From positions 1 to 64,000 of the forward strand of contig JAKFVQ010000024.1 of NCBI GenBank assembly GCA_021732085.1: a stretch of DNA of 64,000 nucleotides, given 5' to 3'. The stretch is from Candidatus Obscuribacterales bacterium (lineage in GTDB: Bacteria > Cyanobacteriota > Vampirovibrionia > Obscuribacterales > Obscuribacteraceae). Made by a program: the position numbers and the translations under genes. Shown here piece after piece: positions 1-8,266 of this stretch (position 1 is its first letter; every line of letters begins with the position of its first letter). The notes under the pieces were generated by a model. It worked only from the letters and a program-made list of their open reading frames with translations. It searched no databases and was not told where the DNA came from.

Positions 1-166
1 TCGCTTTGGGGAATACGAACTAAAGCGCAGTCAAGAGATTGCGTCGCTGGAACCAGCCTTGAATATTACGTTGTTCGAGGATCTCAAGGTGCCATTGGGG
101 ATTTAACCAGGATCCTTACCGCCGGTCTTGAAGCCTTCAGGCAATTTGCCACCAAACGATTTGAAA

Positions 167-2347
167 ATGGCTTTCCTTAATACCTCAAATAGCAACACCC
201 TCAAGATGGTTTCCGCCAACGCCAACGATCAAGTTGAGATCTCGTCTGGTGCACAGGTCGGTTTCCAAAACAAGAACGGTGAAGGAAACATCTACATCAG
301 CTCGCTCGATCCAAACGGCAAATTGCTCAAGGACATTGTCGATGCTGATGATATCTCGAAGTTGAGCACAACTATCAATGCGATTACCGCAGGTTCAACC
401 GCTTACGGCGGACAAGCTGTTATTCGTCCAGACGGACAACGCTTCTCTGAATCTGGTGGACGCGTCGTCAATGGATATCAAGACATTTCGATTGACGATG
501 ATAAGAAGATTTACTTCGTGCCATTGCGTCCAGAAGCTAAGCCTCACATGCTTGCCGGCACTGAATTCAATGCCAGCCAGCCGACCTTGAGTGCAACCGA
601 TAAACCGGTAAGTAACTCTTTCCTGACCAAAGGAAAAATGAAGGAAGATAAGAGTGCTCAGATGCTGGACTTCGCAGCAATCGCGTTAGCCGAGCCTGTT
701 GACCCGGCCATCTCGCTTTCAATTCCACGTGGATACATCAAGGTCAAGAACTGGAAAGGTTTCTCCACTGTAGGAACCAGCCTCCAGCCGCACACCAACA
801 ATGCACAAGTTGCTGATAACCAAAACGGCAACCGTGGTATGCACGCAGCTGAATACGCCAACCACCAGCTCCTCATGGCTCGCTCCAACTACGGCGGACC
901 AGGAAGACAGGACGAGTACACCTACAACATGGGTATGCCGTACTATGGTTTGGTCGGACAAAACGATCAGGCACTCAGAAATGATGCTGGCGAACCAGTG
1001 TTTGGACGTCAACAAGCCGTTCAAGAGTTGATCGATATCAACGAAGCACTCGCTGCAACACCGCCGCGCACACCTCCATCGCCAGCTCCGGATCCGTCAG
1101 ATCCGACCTGCGGAGACAGATTCACAACTCACCTGCCTAGCTCGATGAACTGCCGCGACATCACAGACGCGATCAGCCGTCCAGCAGAAGTAAGCTTGTC
1201 TGTAAATGGAAACGGTGATGTGGTCCCAACCAACCCGGATGATAGCAGTGCACTTGCAATCGCCATCACCCACTACATGGTTGACCGCGTTCACGACGCA
1301 GAAGATGCGTTTGGATCTGACATCCACCCGCACATCTGGTCGATCGATCCTCAGCAAGTCGCAGTTGCTAATAACAACGTTGCGAACTTCTTGAAGACAG
1401 GTAGCTCAAGCGACGATCCTTATCGTTGGATGTACACCGGTCAACGGATTATGCCAAACGATCTAAACAAGAGCCACTACAGCCGTAACGGCGAACCGAG
1501 CCAAAGCCCGGTCTCCATCGGACGTGCTGGAACCATCTGGGAATACATTCAAAACGCAGCACCGCAAGGTGGCGCAAGTGCACCAGTTGAGCAGCTCAAA
1601 GTTCTCAATCGTTTGACTCAACGTGTTCTTGAAATCAAACCTGATTTCGCCCAAGGACAAGATGTTCAATCTGCAATGCAAACATTGCTTTCGAGCGCAC
1701 CGCTCGACATGAACCAAGATGCCTACGTCTTCATGGACCAAACTACGCACCAAATGCAGGTTTCGGTTGTGCAAGGTGATGGCTTCGAACATGTCGCCGG
1801 CGCACAAATGCCGCAATGGTTGAAGGATCAGGTCGGCGCTCTCGGTGGTGAAGATGATGGATTAGCTGATGGTCGTCATCCTGAGCTTCTTGGTAAGACC
1901 GTATTCTACGGTCAGAGATATAACATCTCCACACAGCCAACAAGCGACAACCACATCGAGAACGTTCCTGGTGACTGGGGCTACACCGAGCCGTACACCA
2001 ACGCAGACAACCCGCCTCCTGGCGCTTCGATGGTTGATATCCAGTTGAGCAACAAGTACGTATTCCGTCCTTGCACCGGCTATCAAGGTCAACTAGCTGT
2101 GCTTGAACTCAAAGCGTTCATTCACAATCCTGGTTGCCAAGCCATGGATTACGCAGCACCAGCACCGGTTTATCCGGAAGAGTGCCCATGCGTAACCTAT
2201 CCTGCAGGCTCGAATCCTTGCCCAACTTGCGTGAACGGTCAAACCGCTCCGATTCCAACCTCACCGAATGCTCCGAACGGTTGGAACCAAGGACCTGGCA
2301 CAACGGATACTGGCTTACCGAATTGCTCGCACACAGGTGCTTGCTAA
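167..2347 (+). CDS. Large extracellular-type protein, possibly TadG/Flp-pilus related; N-terminus uncertain
   Basis: About 726 residues from the ATG at 167; a TTG at 128 in the same frame is an alternative, and the frame is closed by a stop at 104-106. The protein has no signal peptide or membrane segment, yet it is rich in Asn, Gln and Pro and has a Cys/Pro-rich tail (CPC, CPTC and C-terminal GAC), as expected for an exported protein. A middle section with an IPRGYIKV stretch resembles the body of TadG-like pilus-associated proteins, which normally begin with a membrane anchor. The anchor may lie upstream in another frame: frame 1 is open from the window edge to 180 and frame 2 to 106. No good ribosome site precedes either start. 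The function is not recognised; the link to pili is inference, helped by two TadE-like genes 2 kb away. Confidence 0.7.
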   Translation: MAFLNTSNSNTLKMVSANANDQVEISSGAQVGFQNKNGEGNIYISSLDPNGKLLKDIVDADDISKLSTTINAITAGSTAYGGQAVIRPDGQRFSESGGRVVNGYQDISIDDDKKIYFVPLRPEAKPHMLAGTEFNASQPTLSATDKPVSNSFLTKGKMKEDKSAQMLDFAAIALAEPVDPAISLSIPRGYIKVKNWKGFSTVGTSLQPHTNNAQVADNQNGNRGMHAAEYANHQLLMARSNYGGPGRQDEYTYNMGMPYYGLVGQNDQALRNDAGEPVFGRQQAVQELIDINEALAATPPRTPPSPAPDPSDPTCGDRFTTHLPSSMNCRDITDAISRPAEVSLSVNGNGDVVPTNPDDSSALAIAITHYMVDRVHDAEDAFGSDIHPHIWSIDPQQVAVANNNVANFLKTGSSSDDPYRWMYTGQRIMPNDLNKSHYSRNGEPSQSPVSIGRAGTIWEYIQNAAPQGGASAPVEQLKVLNRLTQRVLEIKPDFAQGQDVQSAMQTLLSSAPLDMNQDAYVFMDQTTHQMQVSVVQGDGFEHVAGAQMPQWLKDQVGALGGEDDGLADGRHPELLGKTVFYGQRYNISTQPTSDNHIENVPGDWGYTEPYTNADNPPPGASMVDIQLSNKYVFRPCTGYQGQLAVLELKAFIHNPGCQAMDYAAPAPVYPEECPCVTYPAGSNPCPTCVNGQTAPIPTSPNAPNGWNQGPGTTDTGLPNCSHTGAC

Positions 2348-2408
2348 TTAGGAACCGGGTACAATAACACAGGTAGTTCCTTTGACTGATTTCAAAGAGA
2401 GTAATCCT

Positions 2409-2948
2409 GTGAACAAGCTAAAACTGTTGAATAGAGCTGGCGCGCTGCTTTGCGCCAGCTCTTCTTTTTTTTGTTGTGCTGCCATCGCCCATGATGCTCC
2501 AAAGATGCCTTTAACACCGCAGCAACGTGCGGAGCGTGATAAGACCAAAGCACAGATGCAACCGATTGGTCGCAAGCAACTGACAGAGTTGCCTCCTAAT
2601 TTACCTGGGCCGGTTCTCACTTCAAGCACCAAGTTTATTTCAGGTGTAATCATCCAGCGCGCTGATGGTGGAAAAACATATCAGCTCAACTTTAACTCGG
2701 AAAAAAGTGCCAAAGAAATTTATGACTGGTATGGTCAAACGTTGAAGAATAGCGGTTGGAAGATCAAAGCGACGGAGACCAAAAAAGGAACTCCTGGCTG
2801 GATGATTGGCAGCAAAAAAGCACAATTGTTCGTTAACGTGCATTTCTTGCAGAATGCCGGAAGTAAGAAAGCTACGAAGGGTTGCAATTACACGGTAACC
2901 ATCAATCAAACGAAGAAAGCTATTGAGGAAGGTACAAAGCCGACATAG
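2409..2948 (+). CDS. Small exported protein of unknown function
   Basis: 179 residues from a GTG at 2409, chosen because AAAGAGAG lies about 7 bases upstream and because it puts a clear Sec signal at the N-terminus: a Lys-containing start, then a hydrophobic Leu/Ala/Cys/Phe core, then an AHDA-like cleavage region. An upstream TTG (2382) would add nine residues before the signal and is less likely. The mature part has one recognisable stretch (a KEIYDWYGQ-like helix followed by SGWKI) of the kind seen in small periplasmic alpha/beta proteins of unknown role. The stop is one base before the next start, so it is probably translated together with the TPR gene that follows. No family is recognised. 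Confidence 0.75.
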   Translation: MNKLKLLNRAGALLCASSSFFCCAAIAHDAPKMPLTPQQRAERDKTKAQMQPIGRKQLTELPPNLPGPVLTSSTKFISGVIIQRADGGKTYQLNFNSEKSAKEIYDWYGQTLKNSGWKIKATETKKGTPGWMIGSKKAQLFVNVHFLQNAGSKKATKGCNYTVTINQTKKAIEEGTKPT

Positions 2949-2949
2949 T

Positions 2950-4203
2950 ATGAAAACGCTCTCTCTCCTTTTGGCTGCATGCGCAGTCTTATCTGCATTC
3001 ACAGCTGGGTTCGCTCAAGAAGCCCAAGGTGCCGCTGAACTCAAAGCTTACTTAAGTAAGATGGAAAGTGGGCAGAAGCTTCAATCTAGTGAAATAGAAA
3101 GCCTCATAAATACTGCCAGAACTGACACCAAGAACAGCCTGGCCCATTTCGTTTTGGGTCAATACTATGAAAGCGTCAACTTCGGAACGCTGTCAGCCGA
3201 GCAGTATGAGCAGGCTTTTGATCTTGACCCAAAAAATAGCAAAGCTATTGTAGCGCTGGCGCGCATGAAATTTCGAATGGGTGATGAGGAAGCTAGTCGC
3301 AAAATTCTGATCAAAGCAATTAACTTGTTTCCCAATGATCGCGATGTTCTCGTGACTTGCGGGCTCTTCATGCAACGCCATGGCGACTTAAAGACCGCTC
3401 AGGCCTGCTATCAAAAAGCGCTTGCATTGGCGCCGCCGACTGCTGAGCTAATGGGAGCGCAAGCAGAGTTGCTCTATCAGCAGAGCCATTATGTTGATGC
3501 ATTAAAAGCTGCCCAGTTGGCGCTTAAGCTGAATCCGAACAACATACTTGCAAAGTCTGTCCGCGGAAAATGTTTGTTTTTAGCACAAGAATATAAGCGC
3601 GCTGTCCCGCTTCTGAAGGACGCTTATACAGCTATGCCTGTAAATGATGATATAGCCGCTACTTACTCTAACGCTGCGCTCAAAGCTCATGATTATGAAC
3701 AAGCTTTGGAGCCGACGCTGATCGCGATGGCTTATGCCGTGAAAACGCCGTCCAAGCTTATCTACTATAAGCGCAAGGTCGCAGGATTGATCACTGGATT
3801 ACCGCCTGCAATCGTGGAGCAGCAAATCCAGGCTGCCGAAAAGAAAACGAAAGGAAGTCAGGGCGGGAAATTCTTGTACTTCTGCTTAGGTGATGTGTTT
3901 GACAGGCTTCACCGTCCAGCCGACGCTATAGCCTGCTTTAAGAAGGGGTTGACTATCGACTCCACCTATGGTCGTGGCTACCTTCGTTTGGGGATGGATC
4001 TAGAAGATTATGCCGGTGATCATGAGACCGCATTGAAGTGCTATGAAAATGCCTTCGTGTTGCTTCCAGAGGATCCGGAAGTCAAACTTCGAATCGCTCG
4101 AATGAAAGCGAGATATCCTCAAATAAAGAGGGATGTCGCGTGGCAGTTGAAAACTAACGCAAAACGATCGCGTTCATTGAAGCCAACTCTTCAATTGGGC
4201 TAA
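2950..4203 (+). CDS. Exported tetratricopeptide-repeat protein
   Basis: 417 residues from the ATG at 2950; a start 27 bases earlier would put charged residues in front of the signal sequence. Residues 1-22 form a Sec signal (KTLSLLLAACAVLSAF, cleavage near GFAQ). The rest is a run of about eight TPR-like helical pairs with the usual small residue/Ala/Pro pattern (for example AEQYEQAFDLDPKNSKA and ALKAAQLALKLNPNN). TPR proteins are scaffolds for protein-protein contacts, so this is probably a periplasmic or surface scaffold. It starts one base after the stop of the preceding exported protein, so the two are likely to be co-translated. The binding partner is unknown. Confidence 0.85.
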   Translation: MKTLSLLLAACAVLSAFTAGFAQEAQGAAELKAYLSKMESGQKLQSSEIESLINTARTDTKNSLAHFVLGQYYESVNFGTLSAEQYEQAFDLDPKNSKAIVALARMKFRMGDEEASRKILIKAINLFPNDRDVLVTCGLFMQRHGDLKTAQACYQKALALAPPTAELMGAQAELLYQQSHYVDALKAAQLALKLNPNNILAKSVRGKCLFLAQEYKRAVPLLKDAYTAMPVNDDIAATYSNAALKAHDYEQALEPTLIAMAYAVKTPSKLIYYKRKVAGLITGLPPAIVEQQIQAAEKKTKGSQGGKFLYFCLGDVFDRLHRPADAIACFKKGLTIDSTYGRGYLRLGMDLEDYAGDHETALKCYENAFVLLPEDPEVKLRIARMKARYPQIKRDVAWQLKTNAKRSRSLKPTLQLG

Positions 4204-4286
4204 GTCTAAAAAGCTCTGAATGATTCCACAGCCTTTGAGCGTCTCCACATCCTGGGCTGAAACCGTGTGCGAATTTATCTGCGAAT

Positions 4287-4733
4287 TTATCGTGCTTTCT
4301 GCGCCACGATTGGCAAGCAAGACCGTGATGTGAATTTAGCGTTGTCCGGCAGAAAGGGAAACGGAACCGGAAGCTTCACCGATATTCGCGTGGATGCCAC
4401 TACGTGCCCTTGTGAGCTGCTGTCGTAATCGACAAAGCCAAGGTCGCTTGTTGAGGAACCGTCTGCAGACATTGATTTTAGTTCTGTGAGGATACCGGTC
4501 TCGGACGTGTTGAGTTTCTCAAGTACTCTTTTGGCTGATGCCGCCGCTTCTGTGGCTGTGGACTGGTTTGCGGCAGCTCTGGCGGCCCTTGTGCAAAGGT
4601 CATCGTTTATATAATTCGCCACAACAAGTGTTCCAATGTCTAACAAGAATAGAGCAATTGGAATGATCACCATAGTTCCAGCGACCATTTCGACGACGCT
4701 TTGTGCCACCTTTCTTTTTGGTGCGTATCCCAT
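4287..4733 (-). CDS. TadE-like pilus-assembly pseudopilin
   Basis: 148 residues. A short basic N-terminus is followed by AQSVVEMVAG and a hydrophobic helix (about residues 14-40), the arrangement of TadE/TadG pseudopilins, in which a Glu sits near the start of the membrane helix. The remainder is a short Ala/Ser-rich extracytoplasmic domain. TadE-like proteins are minor components of Flp/Tad pilus systems. No tad ATPase, secretin or prepilin peptidase is present in this window. It is the last gene of a minus-strand run and lies 26 bases after the other TadE-like gene. The stop codon falls in a 12-bp direct duplication (TGCGAATTTATC at 4268 and 4280). Confidence 0.75.
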   Translation of the reverse strand: MGYAPKRKVAQSVVEMVAGTMVIIPIALFLLDIGTLVVANYINDDLCTRAARAAANQSTATEAAASAKRVLEKLNTSETGILTELKSMSADGSSTSDLGFVDYDSSSQGHVVASTRISVKLPVPFPFLPDNAKFTSRSCLPIVAQKAR

Positions 4734-4759
4734 TGTTTTTATTACCTCGTCTTCAATGG

Positions 4760-5269
4760 CTATTGTTCAATCAGTCTTTCTTGTGCATAGGTGAAGGTCA
4801 TTGACTTGTTCAAGCCAGGTACCTCCACCGGAAATGGAATATTGAGAAATGGGTTGGCTACTAAGTTCGTTTTTACGTGAACGTATTCATCGGGGTTTGA
4901 CCCAGTTCCAACCGTAGAAACTGTTATCGTGTGATTTATGCTCTTTGTATCCATCTTTAAGAACTGGCAAAAGCCGGTTCCAGCCCAAGCTGCAGTAAGA
5001 GCGTCTGCACGGGTCTTGCGTTCAGTTACTGGATCGGACACAGCTGTTTTCTCGGCAGCGCCGGTAATTCCGCGATTAGCTACGAAAGAAACTTGTCTTG
5101 CTGTTTCAGAATTCAGAAGCATTCCGGTTCCCCAGAGCGCTCCCATCGCCGCCATGTCCAGCAATGGAAAGAAGATTACCAGGAAGAAGATCATGAACAC
5201 TCCAGCAAACTCAGATGTCGTCTGAGCAGAACTAGAACGGATTTTTCGCCTCAAATCATCCGAACGCAT
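4760..5269 (-). CDS. TadE/TadG-like pilus-assembly protein
   Basis: 169 residues from the ATG at 5269, chosen because AGGAG lies 7 bases upstream; a GTG at 5284 would overlap the preceding stop. The N-terminal 15 residues are basic, then SSAQTTSEFAGVFMIFF leads into a hydrophobic helix (about residues 15-45), matching TadE-like pseudopilins with their Glu at the membrane edge. The C-terminal part is a soluble beta-rich domain with a PFPVEVPGL segment. The ribosome site overlaps the stop of the PCYCGC gene, so the two are translationally coupled. Coupling of a pilus-type protein to copper-type genes is unusual. Confidence 0.75.
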   Translation of the reverse strand: MRSDDLRRKIRSSSAQTTSEFAGVFMIFFLVIFFPLLDMAAMGALWGTGMLLNSETARQVSFVANRGITGAAEKTAVSDPVTERKTRADALTAAWAGTGFCQFLKMDTKSINHTITVSTVGTGSNPDEYVHVKTNLVANPFLNIPFPVEVPGLNKSMTFTYAQERLIEQ

Positions 5270-5280
5270 TGAGTATCTCC

Positions 5281-5859
5281 TCACTTTTTCTTGTTACTGT
5301 GGTCACCACAACAGCTTCCTTGCGAACCACTGGTTTTCTTCCCAGTTTTGTTTAATGAACCCAGAACCAAACCTTCTTTCTTTAGATCTTCCCTGTATTT
5401 CAATAATGTTGGTGTTGGTTGGGCTAATGGATATAACTTGGCAAAATCACCATCAATCTTTTGCTGAATTTCTCGAATAGGGATTTTCTTGCCCACCATC
5501 TCATCGGCTTTAATCGCTTCTTCCAGGCAGATTTGGCAATAGGCGCCATGATCGGACGTGTAGCAATCCATCAGGGACTTGTGATTGTCGGCCTTATCGC
5601 AACCGCAATAACAAAAGAGTTTGCTTACAACCTCCGGATGTTTTTTTGCCGATTCATAACCCATCTTCATGGGATATTCAAAAAGGTTTGGATCAAGCAC
5701 TTTTAAAGTTTTCGTTTTTGGAACTTGTACTTCTTGTTTTGAACCTTGCGCTTTGTCATTCTCCGCAGAGGCAAATGCAGATGGCAAAAGCATGGTAGCG
5801 ATAGATATGGCGGTAAGACTGCAAAACGCTTGCTTCGAAACTATCAGTGAGAACAACAT
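5281..5859 (-). CDS. PCYCGC-motif exported protein, putative metal binding
   Basis: 192 residues. A signal peptide (about 1-31, ending ASA) is followed by a linker and a Cys/His domain: C83-Y-C85-G-C87, H93, C99, H104, C108 and C111. This is the signature of the PCYCGC-motif (lipo)protein family, an exported family of unknown function. The spacing suggests a metal site or disulfides. The tail ends GSCCGDHSNKKK, adding two Cys and one His. A TAGGAT ribosome site lies 7 bases upstream of the ATG. It sits 16 bases after the Met-rich HxHP gene and overlaps the ribosome site of the TadE-like gene, so it is in the middle of an operon. A role in copper handling is inferred from the neighbour. Confidence 0.8.
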   Translation of the reverse strand: MLFSLIVSKQAFCSLTAISIATMLLPSAFASAENDKAQGSKQEVQVPKTKTLKVLDPNLFEYPMKMGYESAKKHPEVVSKLFCYCGCDKADNHKSLMDCYTSDHGAYCQICLEEAIKADEMVGKKIPIREIQQKIDGDFAKLYPLAQPTPTLLKYREDLKKEGLVLGSLNKTGKKTSGSQGSCCGDHSNKKK

Positions 5860-5875
5860 CGCAAAATCCTACCGG

Positions 5876-6832
5876 TTACTCTGGTCTGGGTTTGATTACA
5901 AGGTCCCAGACACCTATTACAATTTTACCTTTTATTTGGAACTGCATCCAAGCTCGATAAATTCCAGGTTTAGGTACCTTGGCTCTAAAAGAGATTGGCG
6001 ATTCATATTTCTGTCCGTCAAGCGTCAAACGAGGATGGATGTGCAGATATTGCGTCAAATCTTCGCTTATCATGACGCCATGTCCGCCGGCTCCTAGATA
6101 GGAGTCTATGTAATTGACAGGTTTGCCATCCTTTTCAATTTCCACTTCCATCGATGCTTCATTGCCTGCGATGCTTGGTCTGTAAGGCAACTTGAGCGTG
6201 TATCCATCGACTGTTTTATTGGCTGTGTCCTCCTTCAATTGGGCTTTGCCTGTTTTGCCGGTTCCAACATTGAGGTCTTGAACGAGGGTATATTCTCCGT
6301 CGCCTTTTGGCGTGAATTGCATATACATTTTGTACTGGCCATCTTTTGGAAAACTGGTTGTTACTGCCATTTTTCCGTTTCCGGTGATATCGGGATGTAT
6401 ATGCTGAAATTCTTTGAGATCTTTGCTGACAATGATCAAGTGGCACGGTTTTTCATGCACGATTTCAAGATTCGTCAGAGGCTTGCCGTCTTTCTTCCAA
6501 TTGAACGAAAATTTCAGTGTAACCGGCTTATTAGCTGCGGGCACCTTGCTTGGTGTAGTCTTCCAAATGAAATCATTGTTGGCAATGATGGCGGCAGAAC
6601 CGTCATAGAATTGCCTTTTCGTTTGGCGCATCATTGGACAATCTTTCATGTCCATTCCGCCCATGTCCATCTCTGTACTTTTATCAGACTTTTGAGCCGA
6701 GGCTGATTTTACTGGAGTCGAAGACTTGGTCACTTTGGCAGGACTGGCTGCCTGTAAGGCTGGTGCTCCCAATAGCAACAAGATCGCTGCGCTGAGAAGA
6801 GGAGTATTACGCTCTATACGCGTGAAATGCAT
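5876..6832 (-). CDS. Exported Met-rich protein with two HxHP domains, putative copper handling
   Basis: 318 residues. A signal peptide spans about 1-29. It is followed by a low-complexity Lys/Ser linker and a Met-rich patch, MDMGGMDMKDCPMM (55-68), typical of periplasmic Cu(I)-binding proteins. Two related beta-sandwich-like units follow, each with a His-x-His-Pro signature (HIHP at 144-147 and 264-267) preceded by a conserved SKDL/SEDL turn and followed by a Tyr-x-x-x-Met-Gln-Phe strand. The duplication is visible directly; the family resembles YtkA/copper-resistance-type secreted domains, but I cannot assign it firmly. It is the first gene of a minus-strand operon and faces the cytochrome c genes across a divergent spacer. 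Copper delivery or tolerance is the likeliest role. Confidence 0.75.
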   Translation of the reverse strand: MHFTRIERNTPLLSAAILLLLGAPALQAASPAKVTKSSTPVKSASAQKSDKSTEMDMGGMDMKDCPMMRQTKRQFYDGSAAIIANNDFIWKTTPSKVPAANKPVTLKFSFNWKKDGKPLTNLEIVHEKPCHLIIVSKDLKEFQHIHPDITGNGKMAVTTSFPKDGQYKMYMQFTPKGDGEYTLVQDLNVGTGKTGKAQLKEDTANKTVDGYTLKLPYRPSIAGNEASMEVEIEKDGKPVNYIDSYLGAGGHGVMISEDLTQYLHIHPRLTLDGQKYESPISFRAKVPKPGIYRAWMQFQIKGKIVIGVWDLVIKPRPE

Positions 6833-6970
6833 ATGATCCCCGAAATCTAGACGAAAGAATGACGGGCGCTTGCCCTAGGCTATTATTCCCAGTCTTGAGG
6901 AACTGTTGTGCATTATTACCAGCATTGGAAAATATTTTGCTGAAGCCACGATGCTACAATTAAGGCGCTC

Positions 6971-7130
6971 CGGAGCTTCGCTGGGCTTCGCCCTTCTCAG
7001 CTCCTACGCTAAGGCGCTTCTTCCAGAGCTTCGCTGGGTTCACTCTTCCAGCTCCTCCGCTAAAGGCGCTTATTCCAGAGCTTCGCTGGGCTATACCCTT
7101 CTAAGCTCCTCCGCTAAAGGCAGCTTCCTG
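6971..7130. repeat. Three tandem degenerate copies of a 52-bp unit
   Basis: Units start at 6971, 7024 and 7076. Each begins with GGAGCTTCGCTGGG or CAGAGCTTCGCTGGG and ends with AGCTCCTCCGCTAAAGGC or a close variant. The GGAGC/GCTCC ends of a unit can pair, giving a hairpin per unit. Confidence 0.8.
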
Positions 7131-7154
7131 CTTCACACATTCCTAGCTTTCCGC

Positions 7155-7166
7155 CGCTAATTAGCG
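7155..7166. promoter_or_regulatory. 12-bp perfect palindrome upstream of the cytochrome c gene
   Basis: CGCTAATTAGCG lies 35 bases before the ATG at 7202. The symmetry and position suit a dimeric repressor site or a small leader hairpin. No regulator is assigned. Confidence 0.35.
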
Positions 7167-7201
7167 CACTGATTGAAGGTTTTTGACGATCGAGATTAGA
7201 A

Positions 7202-8266
7202 ATGGGGCAATCAGAAAGAGAACCATCTGACAACGCCGAGCCTGAGAAGACCGAAACTGACAAAAACAACCAGAGCCAAGATTCTGAAGAATCAGCTTCT
7301 CAAGGTCCGGCCAAATCAAAAGGCAAGTTTTATTTACCTTTTAACAGGCTGCGAGTTAGCTCTTTCGCTGTAATCACGACTTTCTTTGCCACAATTTTTG
7401 TAACTGTAATTATCCCCGGAACCTCGTTCAAACCAGAAAGCGACGGGCGTGAAAACTATTACACGACTAACATCGACGGGGATGCAGGCAGAGGGCGACA
7501 AGTCTACATAAGAGAAGGTTGCGTCTATTGCCATAGCCAATATGTTCGACTCCAAGATCGAGGTTTAGGACCGGTTTCTAGGGGCGGTGACTTTCTTAAG
7601 GAAACTCCGAACATCCTGGGTACTGCTCGTACCGGGCCTGATTTAAGTAATGAAGGTGGCAAATTCTCTAGCGGATGGCAACGAGCGCATCTCATAAATC
7701 CGAGGACTCTGAAGCCGGGCTCGATAATGCCCAGTTTTAGTTATCTGAGCAATCGAGATCTTGACGATTTGGTGGCATATATTCAGAGTCTTGGTAATAA
7801 AAGAATTCAGACTAATCCCTATGCTCCCCCTGAAGAGTATGACAAATACTTGCTTCGAAACGATCCGTCGAATCCCGAATCGGTGGATACAAGTTCACCG
7901 CGCTCAGTGCACGTCGGTAAGGGGCTTTACACCCAGAATTGTGCTGCTTGTCACGGCTTGCTGGGGCAAGGCAATGGTACTGCTGCGATCAATATGGTTG
8001 TTAAGCCGACGAATTTTACTTTACCTCAATTCAATCAATACTCTGATCTCTATTGGTTCTATAGAATTACAGAAGGAGTTCCTGGTTCTGGGATGCCACG
8101 CTGGGGAGAGACATTGACCGAAAAACAAAGATGGTACTTAGTGGCTTACCTCAAGACACTGCCAAACAAAACTGGCGAGGTGCCAGTACTTGACCGAATC
8201 GAAGCTCTTCCAACAGAAATGAGACATACGCACCAACAATGGGATCCACCACTTTCAGACCAATAA
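7202..8266 (+). CDS. Membrane-anchored diheme cytochrome c, CcoO-like plus CcoP-like domain
   Basis: 354 residues. A charged 45-residue cytoplasmic N-terminus precedes one membrane helix (about 52-72). The first haem domain carries CVYCH at 107-111 followed by SQYVR, a GPVSR element, RTGPDL and GSIMPSF, closely matching the CcoO/FixO subunit of cbb3-type oxidases. A second c-type domain carries CAACH at 247-251 and a GSGMPRWGE distal Met loop, as in CcoP-type domains. It therefore looks like a CcoO-type subunit extended by another cytochrome c domain. The catalytic CcoN subunit is not in this window. It overlaps the next cytochrome gene by 28 bases. Expected role: electron transfer to a haem-copper oxidase at the cytoplasmic or outer face of the inner membrane. 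Confidence 0.85.
   Translation: MGQSEREPSDNAEPEKTETDKNNQSQDSEESASQGPAKSKGKFYLPFNRLRVSSFAVITTFFATIFVTVIIPGTSFKPESDGRENYYTTNIDGDAGRGRQVYIREGCVYCHSQYVRLQDRGLGPVSRGGDFLKETPNILGTARTGPDLSNEGGKFSSGWQRAHLINPRTLKPGSIMPSFSYLSNRDLDDLVAYIQSLGNKRIQTNPYAPPEEYDKYLLRNDPSNPESVDTSSPRSVHVGKGLYTQNCAACHGLLGQGNGTAAINMVVKPTNFTLPQFNQYSDLYWFYRITEGVPGSGMPRWGETLTEKQRWYLVAYLKTLPNKTGEVPVLDRIEALPTEMRHTHQQWDPPLSDQ

Larger units (their letters stand above)
6833..7201. other. Divergent intergenic region between copper-type operon and cytochrome genes
   Basis: 369 bases separating two divergent transcription units. It holds a three-unit degenerate repeat and a 12-bp palindrome, listed separately. A reading frame across the repeats (6906-7160) merely translates the repeats and has no ribosome site, so I treat the region as non-coding. 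No convincing sigma70-type promoter was found by eye. Confidence 0.5.

Noticed and set aside
2-106. Open frame 2 from the window edge ending in TAA, as the tail of an upstream gene
   Set aside because: Frame 1 is open through the same stretch, so I cannot tell which is coding; not listed as a feature.
6906-7160. 84-residue frame across the 52-bp repeats
   Set aside because: Translates the repeats only and lacks a start signal.
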